Origin: G965227875 sp965227875
GTDB lineage: Bacteria > Pseudomonadota > Alphaproteobacteria > Rhizobiales > JAJFHC01
NCBI GenBank assembly: GCA_965227875.1
Contig: OZ245783.1
Span: forward strand, 496,001-560,000
Direction: 5' to 3'
Length of the DNA: 64,000 nucleotides
Position 1 is the stretch's first letter. The number at the start of each line of letters is the position of its first letter. Below, one piece after another: positions 18,651 to 26,583 of this stretch. The notes beneath the pieces are model-generated. The model ran no database searches, was not told where the DNA came from, and worked only from the letters and a program-made list of their open reading frames with translations. The translations under genes were made by a program, and so were the position numbers.

Positions 18651-19457
18651 TCAAAGCGTTTCGACGTTGCCGTCGACGCCGAGCGACTGTCCCGACAGGT
18701 TGGCGCCGGCGTCCGACAGCAGAAACGCCGTCATGGCCGCGACATCGTAGGGCGAGACCATGCGGCGCAGGGAAACCTTCTCCAGATATTGCGCCTCCAT
18801 CTCGGCATGGGAGACGCCGACCTGTTCGGCCCTGTCACGGATGACGCCGTCGATCCGCGGGCCTTCGACGATCCCGGGCAGGATGGCGTTCACCCGGATA
18901 TTGTGCGGTCCGAGTTCCTTGGCGAGGCTCTGGGTGAACCCGATGACGCCGAACTTCGCCGAGGCGTAGGGCGTGCGAAAGGCGTATCCGTGCCGCCCGG
19001 CCGCAGAAGACATGCTCACGATCGACCCGCCGCCCGCGGCCTTCAGCATTGGCACGGCATGGTGGGCACAGAGAAACTGACCCGTCAGGCACACGTCTAT
19101 ACAGCGGCGCCAGTCGTCCGCGTCGATCTCGTCCACGCCCCCCGTCGGCCCCGCGATGCCGGCATTGTTGACCAGCGCGTCGAGACCGCCGAACCGCGAC
19201 GACACCGCTTCGAAGAACGCCGCGACATCGTCGTCCCGCGAGACGTCGGCGCGCAGGGACACCTCCGCCTCCAGGTCCGTGGCCGTGCGTGCAAGCGCGT
19301 CCTCGTCCACGTCGCAGATGGCGAGCCTGGCGCCGAGATTGGCGAGGGTCTCGGCGATTGCCCGGCCGATGCCCGACGCGCCTGCCGTGATGACGACCCG
19401 CTGCCCCCTGAGACCCGAAAGAAATTCGTCCGGCGATGCTGCTGCTGACGAAACCAT
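18651..19457 (-). CDS. SDR family oxidoreductase
   Basis: The start at 19457 (MVSSAAASPDEF) has a perfect GGGAGG ribosome site; a longer in-frame start is not supported. The product has 268 residues with the NAD(P) motif VVITAGASGIGRA, NNAG, the catalytic Ser region SMSSAAGRHG and YASAK. It is the first gene of a three-gene operon with a 3-hydroxyacid dehydrogenase and BKACE. It could oxidise another hydroxyl of the same substrate. The exact substrate is unknown. Confidence 0.88.
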   Translation of the reverse strand: MVSSAAASPDEFLSGLRGQRVVITAGASGIGRAIAETLANLGARLAICDVDEDALARTATDLEAEVSLRADVSRDDDVAAFFEAVSSRFGGLDALVNNAGIAGPTGGVDEIDADDWRRCIDVCLTGQFLCAHHAVPMLKAAGGGSIVSMSSAAGRHGYAFRTPYASAKFGVIGFTQSLAKELGPHNIRVNAILPGIVEGPRIDGVIRDRAEQVGVSHAEMEAQYLEKVSLRRMVSPYDVAAMTAFLLSDAGANLSGQSLGVDGNVETL

Positions 19458-19516
19458 GATACCTCCCTGTTTTTTCGACACATTAGACCGACAGGACGGG
19501 ATCGTGTCGGGAAAAA

Positions 19517-20209
19517 TCAATCCGGCCGGCGCCCCACCGTCATGTGGCGCTTCCTCCCGTGGCCCGGCACCCGTTCCACCTGGAAGCCGGCCGCCACCAG
19601 CGCGCGCCGCACATGACCGGCAGCGGTGTAGGTGGCGATGGTCCCGCCGGGGCGGGTGTGTGCGAACACCTCCTTCATGAGCTCAGAGGTCCACATGTCC
19701 GGATTCCGGTCGGGCGAGAAGCCGTCGAGATACCAGGCATCGGCGGCAAACGCGTGCGCCTCGAGGCTTGGGAGAGCCTCGTCCGCGATGATCCGCAGCG
19801 AAGTCGCCGCATCGTAGGCCACGCGCCGGCGAAACAGCTCGCCGTCATGCCAGAGATCGAGCAGCCGCCGCACGTCCTGTCCGGAGTCCGGACCGCCATG
19901 GGCGTGAGCGAGATCGTCCGTCCCGAGCGGAAAGGCCTCGACGGCCAGATAGTCCAGCGTCTGCCCCTCGCGACGGACATCCCGCCACAGCTCCATCGTC
20001 TCGACGAAGTTCAGCCCGGCGCCGAAGCCAAGTTCGCCGACCACGAAAGCGTCGCGGCCGGGCAGGCGTTCCGCCAGACGGTTGCCTTCGAGGAACACAT
20101 GCCGGGCCTCGCCGGCGGCATCCTCGTCGGAATGAAACCGGTCGGCGAACCGCTCGGAATAGAGCCCTCCGCCATCGAGCCGGGATACCGTGTGACCGCG
20201 CCCCGGCAT
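19517..20209 (-). CDS. mnmD: tRNA 5-aminomethyl-2-thiouridine methyltransferase MnmD-type
   Basis: 230 residues, a stand-alone MnmD (DUF752) domain without the FAD-dependent MnmC2 half found in E. coli MnmC. The SAM site GELGFGAGLNFVETM and the family motif DAWYLDGFSPDRNPDMWT are intact. It methylates nm5s2U34 to mnm5s2U34 in tRNA wobble positions. It lies 4 bp after the MFS exporter gene on the same strand. In organisms with a stand-alone MnmD, the deacetylating step may be done by another FAD enzyme or not needed. Confidence 0.88.
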   Translation of the reverse strand: MPGRGHTVSRLDGGGLYSERFADRFHSDEDAAGEARHVFLEGNRLAERLPGRDAFVVGELGFGAGLNFVETMELWRDVRREGQTLDYLAVEAFPLGTDDLAHAHGGPDSGQDVRRLLDLWHDGELFRRRVAYDAATSLRIIADEALPSLEAHAFAADAWYLDGFSPDRNPDMWTSELMKEVFAHTRPGGTIATYTAAGHVRRALVAAGFQVERVPGHGRKRHMTVGRRPD

Positions 20210-20213
20210 GCGG

Positions 20214-21434
20214 CTAGTTTCCGGCGGCGGCCCGTTCGCCGGTCCGCGACAGGGCGAGCAGGAAGAATGCCGTCGCGATGACGAAACAGCCGCACATGAC
20301 CCAGATCATTGGCCCCCTCGTGCCGTCGTGTAGGACCCCGACCACAATCGTGGTCAGCGCACCGATCCCGATCTGCGCAAAACCGAGAAGCCCCGAGCCA
20401 GACCCTGCGATGTCCGGGCGCACGCTGATCGCCGCCGCCGTCGCATTGGGGATCGTGATGCCGTTCGAGATCGCCACAACGGCCATGGGGAAGAAGATGG
20501 AGGCGGGATGCAGGCTGCCGGAAAATCCCATCACCAGAAGCAGAGCCACGCCGGCCATCTGCACGAGTGTGCCGCCGACCAGCATCCGGTTGATGCCGAT
20601 GCGCGTGGACCATCGCCCGGACATGTAGTTTCCGAGCATGTACCCGGCGGTGACGAGAATGAAGTAGAGCCCGTAATCGGCCGGTGTGAGCTCCATGATC
20701 GAGGTCACGATGAAGGGCGCGCCGGCAAGGAACGCGAAGTAGAGGCCGGACCCGAACGCGCTGTTGAGCGCATAACCGACAAACCGCACATCCCGGACGA
20801 GCCGGGCACCGTCCCGGAACACCCCGCCCATCCCGAAGCGCTCCGTCACGTTGAAATGGGTCTCGTGAAGGCCGCGAAGAGAAATCAGCAGAACGAACGC
20901 GCCCAGTCCGGCGACAACCAGGAAGCCGGATCGCCAGCCCGCCAGGTTGTCGAGATAACCCCCGATGGCCGGCGCGATCATGGGCGCCACGACCATGGCC
21001 ATGGTGACGTAGCCGATCGCGCTGGCCGCCTCGTCGCGCCCGTAGATGTCGCCCACGATCGCCCGTGCCAGGACGACGCCCGCACACCCCCCGGCCGCCT
21101 GGAGGATGCGCGCGGCGATCAGCTCCTCGACACTGCCGGCGAAGGCCGCGAGGAAACTCGCCGCCACGAACACCACCGTGCCCGCCAGGAAGACCGGGCG
21201 CCGTCCGAAACGGTCGGAAAGCGGGCCGACCACGAGCTGCATGCCGGCCATGGCGGCGAGGAACAGGGTCAGTGTGAGCTGGACCGTGGCGAAGTCGGTG
21301 TGGAGCGCCTTCTGCAGGCCGGGCATCGACGGCACGTAGATGTTGAGCGCTATGGGCCCGAGGGCCGCCATGCAGATCAGCACGAACAGACTCGGACGCA
21401 GCCCCGGTCGGGCGGATTCGGAAAGCAGGGTCAT
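20214..21434 (-). CDS. MFS drug exporter, Bcr/CflA family
   Basis: The start at 21434 gives 406 residues, normal for the family; upstream in-frame codons encode a poor N-terminus. Twelve membrane helices are expected. Family signatures include LNIYVPSMPGLQKAL in helix 1, the loop GPLSDRFGRRPVFL between helices 2 and 3, and RILQAAGGCAGVVLARAIVGD in helix 4. It should export drugs or small metabolites by proton antiport. It is followed at 4 bp by mnmD. Confidence 0.9.
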   Translation of the reverse strand: MTLLSESARPGLRPSLFVLICMAALGPIALNIYVPSMPGLQKALHTDFATVQLTLTLFLAAMAGMQLVVGPLSDRFGRRPVFLAGTVVFVAASFLAAFAGSVEELIAARILQAAGGCAGVVLARAIVGDIYGRDEAASAIGYVTMAMVVAPMIAPAIGGYLDNLAGWRSGFLVVAGLGAFVLLISLRGLHETHFNVTERFGMGGVFRDGARLVRDVRFVGYALNSAFGSGLYFAFLAGAPFIVTSIMELTPADYGLYFILVTAGYMLGNYMSGRWSTRIGINRMLVGGTLVQMAGVALLLVMGFSGSLHPASIFFPMAVVAISNGITIPNATAAAISVRPDIAGSGSGLLGFAQIGIGALTTIVVGVLHDGTRGPMIWVMCGCFVIATAFFLLALSRTGERAAAGN

Positions 21435-21911
21435 GGGAGCGAAAAACCAGTCGAGGGAACCGGGAGCATACACGAAGGCATGAGGCGGATATAGATCCAC
21501 ATCCAGCAAGGGACAAGCGACCCTGTCCGGACGGACCGGATCGCGTTGAGGGGTGTGGCTTCGTACGTGTCTGCCAGGTCTGCCGCACCGGATACGGGCG
21601 ACGCGGAAAGCGCGACATAAGTTTAGGGACACTATTCAACTAATTGATTTTTATGTTTTTTATACTTCTGTTAAAGTTCTGTTAACACTTCAGGAACGCC
21701 CGATAGAGGCAATGCCCTCCGACCGCGGCAAACCTCATCCCTTTTCTCAGGAACACCCGGCCGCCGCCTCCCGCCTGCGCACCGGCCACCGGACGCGGAT
21801 TGCACGTACCGTGCCCCCGGACCGGAAAATCTGCTAGACCGAATCCCGGATGGTTGGTGCTGCGGATCACCGGGCCACGCGGGAACACGGAAGACGAGGA
21901 CGGACGGGCAC
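21435..21911. other. Intergenic region between divergent MFS and CocE genes
   Basis: About 480 bp without a supported gene. An A/T-rich patch at 21618-21690 (runs of T and the sequence TTAACACTT) stands out from the GC-rich surroundings and is the likely place for the two divergent promoters, but no clear -35/-10 pair or operator could be fixed. Open frames here have no coding character. Confidence 0.5.
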
Positions 21912-23888
21912 ATGGCACACAACCGGATCGTGGAACACCTGTGGATCCCGTTGCCTGACGGCCGGCGCCTCGCCGCCCGGTTATGGTTGCCGGCATCGGA
22001 GACGCCCGCCCCGGTCATTCTCGAATACCTGCCCTATCGCAAGCGCGACGGAACCGCGTCGCGCGACGAGACCACGCATACCGTGTTCTCCGACGCCGGT
22101 TACGCCTGTATCCGCGTCGACATCGCGGGGACCGGCGAAAGCGACGGTATATTCGACGACGAATATTCGGAACAGGAACTGGGCGACGGCGAGGACGTGA
22201 TCCGCTGGACCGCGGAACAGACCTGGTCCGACGGCAACGTCGGCATAATCGGCATCTCGTGGGGCGGCTTCAACGGTCTGCAGCTGGCGTTTCGCCGCCC
22301 GCCCGCGCTCAAGGCTGTGGTGACCGTTTGTTCGACCGTCGACCGCTACGCAGACGACATCCACTACATGGGCGGTTGCCTGTTGACCGACAATTTCAAT
22401 TGGGGGGCGCAGATGACCGCCTACCAGACCCGCCCGCCGGACCCGGCGCTGCGCGACGACTGGTACGCGCGCTGGATGGAGCAGATCGACACCTTGCCGT
22501 TTCTCGCCGCGGACTGGCTGCGGCAGTCGCCGCGCGGGGCCTACTGGAAACACGGTTCTGTCTGCGAAGACTGGAACGCCATAGAGGCGGCCACACTGGC
22601 CATAGGCGGATGGGCGGACGCCTACGTCAACGCCCCGCCGGCGCTTGCGGAGAACCTCGCCGCACCCGCAAAGGCGCTCGTCGGGGCGTGGGACCACAAG
22701 TATCCGCATATCGCGCGGGTCAATCCGGCGGACTTTCACGGCGAGGTCATCGCCTGGTTCGACCGCTGGCTGAGAAACGAGGACAACGGCACCGACGCAC
22801 TGCCGGCGATGCGGGCGTTCATCCAGGAACACGACCACCCGTCGCCGAAGCTGAAACCGCGAGCCGGGAGATGGGTGGCGGAACAGGTGTGGCCGTCCCC
22901 CGACATCTCGACCCGGACCCTGTATCCGTCCGGAAACCGCCTCGAAAATGCGCCCGGCAAGGGTGAGACCGTGGTCTCCACGCCCTTCCACATCGGCGCG
23001 GGCGCTGCTTATTTCTGTCCTGGCATGCGGATCGACAACGAGCTGAGCGACGATCAGGCGGAGGATGACGCCCTTTCGGCCTGTTTCGACACCGCCCCGC
23101 TGGACGCCCCTCTCGAAATCCTCGGCCGGCCAGAGCTCGAGATCGCCTTTACGGTCGATCGTCCCGTCGCACAGATATGCGCGCGCATCTGCGACGTGGC
23201 GCCAGACGGCGTCTCCCAGCGGGTCACCTACAGGGCTTTCAACCTGTGCCACCACGCAAGCCATGAGGAGCCGGAACCCCTGGTTCCCGGCAAACGATAC
23301 ACCGCCCGAATCCCGTTGAACGCCTGCGGTCACCGTTTCGCGGAGGGACACCGCGTCCGGCTTGCGCTGTCGACCAGCTACTGGCCCGTCGTCTGGCCGG
23401 CGCCCGCGCCCGTTTCGGTGACGCTCGCGCTTTCGCAATGCCGGCTCGACCTGCCGGTCCGCGCGGTGGCGATCGAACCGGATCCGAAGGCGCCCGGCCA
23501 GCCGCGGCCGTTTCCCTCTGCCAACGAGGAAATACTGCGCGAACCCGTCTCCCGCAGTGACCGGACCGTCGAACCGGACGGCCGGCACGTGTTCTCGACC
23601 TTCGACGACTTCGGCACCACCCGGGACCTGGGCCACGGTCTGGAGAACGGCAGTTCCGTGGCCCAGACGTTTGCAATCCACCCGGATGACCCGCTGACCG
23701 CGGTGCACGAGTGCGAGTGGAACTTCACGTTTCACCGTGAAGGCTGGGATGCCGCGATCCGCTCGATCTCGCGCATGTCATGCAGTGGCGAGGCGTTTCA
23801 CCTCACGCGCCGGGTGATCGCCACCCATGACGGAGAAACCGTGGTCGACCGGACATGGGAGGCCACCATCGACCGCGACCTCCTCTAG
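21912..23888 (+). CDS. CocE/NonD family alpha/beta hydrolase
   Basis: 658 residues. An N-terminal X-Pro dipeptidyl-peptidase-like alpha/beta domain carries the nucleophile elbow GISWGG (Ser116) and RVDIAGTGESDG. A helical insert precedes the Asp and His regions (GGWADAYVNAP, VGAWDHKYPH). The C-terminal half is the jelly-roll domain typical of cocaine esterase and cephalosporin acylase relatives (YRAFNLCHHASHEEPEPL, RLALSTSYWPVVWP). It hydrolyses an ester or amide of unknown identity. No signal peptide, so cytosolic. The next gene, an MDR oxidoreductase, starts 37 bp later and may be co-transcribed. Confidence 0.9.
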   Translation: MAHNRIVEHLWIPLPDGRRLAARLWLPASETPAPVILEYLPYRKRDGTASRDETTHTVFSDAGYACIRVDIAGTGESDGIFDDEYSEQELGDGEDVIRWTAEQTWSDGNVGIIGISWGGFNGLQLAFRRPPALKAVVTVCSTVDRYADDIHYMGGCLLTDNFNWGAQMTAYQTRPPDPALRDDWYARWMEQIDTLPFLAADWLRQSPRGAYWKHGSVCEDWNAIEAATLAIGGWADAYVNAPPALAENLAAPAKALVGAWDHKYPHIARVNPADFHGEVIAWFDRWLRNEDNGTDALPAMRAFIQEHDHPSPKLKPRAGRWVAEQVWPSPDISTRTLYPSGNRLENAPGKGETVVSTPFHIGAGAAYFCPGMRIDNELSDDQAEDDALSACFDTAPLDAPLEILGRPELEIAFTVDRPVAQICARICDVAPDGVSQRVTYRAFNLCHHASHEEPEPLVPGKRYTARIPLNACGHRFAEGHRVRLALSTSYWPVVWPAPAPVSVTLALSQCRLDLPVRAVAIEPDPKAPGQPRPFPSANEEILREPVSRSDRTVEPDGRHVFSTFDDFGTTRDLGHGLENGSSVAQTFAIHPDDPLTAVHECEWNFTFHREGWDAAIRSISRMSCSGEAFHLTRRVIATHDGETVVDRTWEATIDRDLL

Positions 23889-23925
23889 GTTCGCGCCGTA
23901 ACAACAGCAGAGCGAGGACACCGAC

Positions 23926-25068
23926 GTGATACCGGAAACCATGCAGGCCGTATTGCTGACGGGTCATGGCGGCCCCGAAAAGCTTGTCGTCAGGGACGAT
24001 GTGCCGGTCCCCAGGCCAGGCCCCGGCGAGGTCCTCGTCCGGGTCAGCGCCTGCGGCATGAACAACACGGACATCTGGGTGCGCGAAGGCGCGTACGGCA
24101 CAAACGAGAACCCCGACGCCATCGCAAGCTGGCGCCGTGACGAGGCCGGCGAAACATCGCTCAGGTTTCCGCGTATCCAGGGTGCGGACACGGCCGGCAG
24201 GATCGTCGCGGTCGGCGACGGCGTCGCGCCCGGCCGGATCGGTGAACGGGTGATGGTCGATTTCAGCATCTACAACACCGACGGCAACAGTCTTGCCGAT
24301 ATCGACTATATCGGCCATGGCCGCGACGGCGGTTTCGCGGAGTACATGTGCGCACCGTCCGGCCATGCCTATAGCGTGGACACCGCCATGCTCGACGCGG
24401 AACTGGCAACCTTCTGCTGCGCCTACCTGACGGGAGAACACATGCTCGACCGCGCATCGGTCGCGGCCGGGGAAACCGTGCTGGTGACAGGCGCCTCGGG
24501 CGGCGTCGGCTCGGGCCTCATCCAGCTCCTGCGCGCACGCGGCGCCATACCTTACGCGGTCACCGGCCCAGGCAAGGAAGACGCCATGCGCGAGATCGGT
24601 GCGGAGGCTGTCTTCGTGCGCGGCCGCGACAGCCTCGCCGACGCGGTCCGGGACGCAACGCAAGGGCGCGGTTTCGACGTCGTCGCCGATCTTGTCGGCG
24701 GTGAAATGTTTCCCGACCTCATAAACGCACTGCGCCCCGAGGGCAGATACACGACCGCCGGCGCGATCGCCGGGCCCGTGGTTCAGCTCGACCTGCGCAC
24801 GCTCTACCTCAGGCACCTCCAGCTTCATGGGTCTTCGCAGGGCACCCGGGCGGCGTTCGCGAGGCTCGTCGGCTATATCGAGGACGGCAAGGTCTCCGCA
24901 CTGCTCGGTGGCGTGTTCCCCCTGTCGGAGATCCACGAGGCCCAGAAACGTTTCGTCGCGAAGTCTTTCGTCGGAAAGCTTGTCCTGGTGCCGGATCGCC
25001 AGTGGGACGCCTACGGAGAACCTGCGCTCGGGCGCATCAACCGCTGGAGCGAGGCCCTGTCGCGATAG
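23926..25068 (+). CDS. MDR-family NAD(P)-dependent oxidoreductase (zinc alcohol dehydrogenase/quinone reductase type)
   Basis: 380 residues. The N-terminal GroES-like domain has SACGMNNTDIWVREGAYG; the Rossmann part has VLVTGASGGVGSGLIQLLRARG. The region RVMVDFSIYN and the insert between the two helps mark a quinone-reductase-like MDR subgroup. Substrate unknown; it may work with the CocE hydrolase gene 37 bp upstream. Its last 26 codons (24991-25068) occur again as a broken copy at 25844-25921, the left edge of an 853-bp tandem duplication. Confidence 0.88.
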   Translation: MIPETMQAVLLTGHGGPEKLVVRDDVPVPRPGPGEVLVRVSACGMNNTDIWVREGAYGTNENPDAIASWRRDEAGETSLRFPRIQGADTAGRIVAVGDGVAPGRIGERVMVDFSIYNTDGNSLADIDYIGHGRDGGFAEYMCAPSGHAYSVDTAMLDAELATFCCAYLTGEHMLDRASVAAGETVLVTGASGGVGSGLIQLLRARGAIPYAVTGPGKEDAMREIGAEAVFVRGRDSLADAVRDATQGRGFDVVADLVGGEMFPDLINALRPEGRYTTAGAIAGPVVQLDLRTLYLRHLQLHGSSQGTRAAFARLVGYIEDGKVSALLGGVFPLSEIHEAQKRFVAKSFVGKLVLVPDRQWDAYGEPALGRINRWSEALSR

Positions 25069-25075
25069 CGCTTTG

Positions 25076-25132
25076 CCAATTTCGGACAAGGGGTTAGCGA
25101 CAATCGGCTTCTCACATTTTGTTTATGAAACG
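25076..25132 (+). promoter_or_regulatory. Conserved block upstream of small-protein copy 1
   Basis: A stretch containing TTTCGGACAAGGGGTTAGCG and CTTCTCACATTTTGTTTATG is nearly identical to 25930-25986 upstream of copy 2, whereas the sequence between this block and the ATG has diverged. This footprint points to a shared promoter or regulator site. No exact -35/-10 assignment is made. Confidence 0.45.
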
Positions 25133-25243
25133 ATCTTTCGGTCTCTCCCGTTGACTGCCCAGAAACGCAACGGACCGCGACGAGCGGACGAGATTTCCAA
25201 CTGTTTCCGTCGCGTTCGAAGCGAAACCGAAAGGAGTACCGTT

Positions 25244-25522
25244 ATGAAAATGAACCTGAAGCATATGATCGCCGTTGCTGCTGTTGCCGCTGCTGCCCCG
25301 CTGGCCGCTGCCCAGGCCGACAGTGTGACCTCGAGCTACCGCTCGCTGGACCAGATCGAACCGAAGCCGTTCGCCTCGACGTCCTACGACGAGATCGAAC
25401 GCGACACCTCGGAAGCCGGTTACCCGACGCCGGTCCCTGTTTCGGACCGTGCAGTCGCTGACACCTCCGGTGTAGAGCGTGACACGTCGGACGAAGGCTA
25501 CCCCTTCCCGCGCAACCGCTAA
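25244..25522 (+). CDS. Small exported protein, copy 1 (ERDTS repeat)
   Basis: 92 residues with a clear signal peptide (KHMIAVAAVAAAAPLAAAQA, cleavage likely after AQA-D). The mature part has two short internal repeats: IERDTSEAGYPTPV and VERDTSDEGYPFPR. The AAGGAGT ribosome site is 8 nt before the ATG. The protein is identical in all 92 residues to copy 2 at 26094, although the genes differ at five synonymous positions. It is a periplasmic or secreted protein of unknown function. The terminator at 25573 ends its transcript. Confidence 0.85.
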   Translation: MKMNLKHMIAVAAVAAAAPLAAAQADSVTSSYRSLDQIEPKPFASTSYDEIERDTSEAGYPTPVPVSDRAVADTSGVERDTSDEGYPFPRNR

Positions 25523-25572
25523 CGGTTGCGTAGCTGAGACGACTTGCTCTCAGCCACAGTCGTAAAGCATCA

Positions 25573-25604
25573 GGGCGGACACGCATTGCGTGTCCGTCCT
25601 TTTT
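25573..25604 (+). terminator. Intrinsic terminator after copy 1
   Basis: A 12-bp stem GGGCGGACACGC / GCGTGTCCGTCC (one G-T pair) with loop ATT is followed by five T. It lies 51 bp after the stop codon of the small exported-protein gene. Confidence 0.85.
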
Positions 25605-25744
25605 GTATCGACACCTCGTTCAAACGGGTTTCTTTTCACCGTGACGTGACAGCCGACTTTCGGCGAATGGACTCGAAGACGCCTGCAAAAGATTGCGGAG
25701 GAGGAGCAGGCGGAAGAATTCTGCAGGGTCCCTGTCGCGGGCAT

Positions 25745-25921
25745 TGCCGGCTTGATGCCTGGTCGCATCGTTGTCCTCGACGACCGGAGCAATCTTCCGC
25801 AACATCGCGAATTGACCGAACTGGATACCGGCCGCCTACAGGCCGGACCGCCAGTGGCACACCTTCGGAATACCTTGCACTCGCACGCATCAACCGCTAC
25901 AGTGAGGCCCTGTCGCGATAG
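25745..25921 (+). pseudogene. Fused remnants: 5' fragment of M24 gene joined to 3' fragment of MDR gene
   Basis: From about 25745 the sequence parallels the first 30 codons of the M24 gene at 26584 (GCCGGCTTGATGCC, then GAACTGGATACCGGCC), but the first ATG is ATT here. At about 25844 it switches to the last 26 codons of the MDR gene (encoding a C-terminus like RINRYSEALSR). This is the relic at the join of the two tandem duplication units. Neither part is likely to be functional. Confidence 0.75.
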
Positions 25922-25929
25922 CCCTTTGT

Positions 25930-25986
25930 CAATTTCGGACAAGGGGTTAGCGACAATCCGCTTCTCACATTTTGTTTATGAAACGA
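25930..25986 (+). promoter_or_regulatory. Conserved block upstream of small-protein copy 2
   Basis: Counterpart of 25076-25132: the same TTTCGGACAAGGGGTTAGCG and CTTCTCACATTTTGTTTATG segments in the same order and spacing, with one or two changes. The rest of the leader differs, apart from the last 30 bp before the start codon. Confidence 0.45.
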
Positions 25987-26093
25987 AGCTCCGGACGGCC
26001 CGTTGTCTCCGCAGAAACGCAACGGACCGCGACGAGCGGTTATGGATCTAACCCACCCGTCGCGTTCGAAGCAAAACCGAAAGGAGTAACGTT

Positions 26094-26372
26094 ATGAAAA
26101 TGAACCTGAAGCATATGATCGCCGTTGCTGCTGTTGCCGCTGCCGCCCCGCTGGCCGCTGCCCAGGCCGACAGTGTGACCTCGAGCTACCGCTCGCTGGA
26201 CCAGATCGAACCGAAGCCGTTCGCCTCGACGTCCTATGACGAGATCGAACGCGACACCTCGGAAGCCGGTTACCCGACGCCGGTCCCTGTTTCGGACCGT
26301 GCCGTTGCTGACACCTCCGGTGTCGAGCGTGACACGTCGGACGAAGGCTACCCCTTCCCGCGCAACCGCTAA
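26094..26372 (+). CDS. Small exported protein, copy 2 (identical protein)
   Basis: Second copy of the 92-residue exported protein, 850 bp downstream of copy 1. Five nucleotide differences were counted by eye and all are silent (Ala, Tyr, Ala, Val and Val codons). Signal peptide, two ERDTS motifs and the AAGGAGT ribosome site are kept. Flanking spacers have clearly diverged, so either purifying selection or gene conversion keeps the protein constant. Its own terminator lies at 26423. It precedes the M24 gene. Confidence 0.85.
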   Translation: MKMNLKHMIAVAAVAAAAPLAAAQADSVTSSYRSLDQIEPKPFASTSYDEIERDTSEAGYPTPVPVSDRAVADTSGVERDTSDEGYPFPRNR

Positions 26373-26422
26373 CGGTATGATTGCCGGGGACGTGTGTTCC
26401 CGGCGATAACCGGAAACGAAGA

Positions 26423-26455
26423 GGACGGGCACGCATCGCGTGTCCGTCCTTTTTT
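26423..26455 (+). terminator. Intrinsic terminator after copy 2
   Basis: A 12-bp stem GGACGGGCACGC / GCGTGTCCGTCC (one G-T pair) with loop ATC is followed by six T. It separates the small gene from the M24 gene, so the latter needs its own promoter between about 26457 and 26580. Confidence 0.85.
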
Positions 26456-26583
26456 CTGTCGGACGACACGGATACGGAATTTTTTTCACTGTGACGGGGC
26501 TGACGACTTTCGGAGAATGAATCTGACATTGCCTGCGCAAGATCGCGGAGGCGGAAGAATTCTGCGGAGTCCCTGTCGCGACC

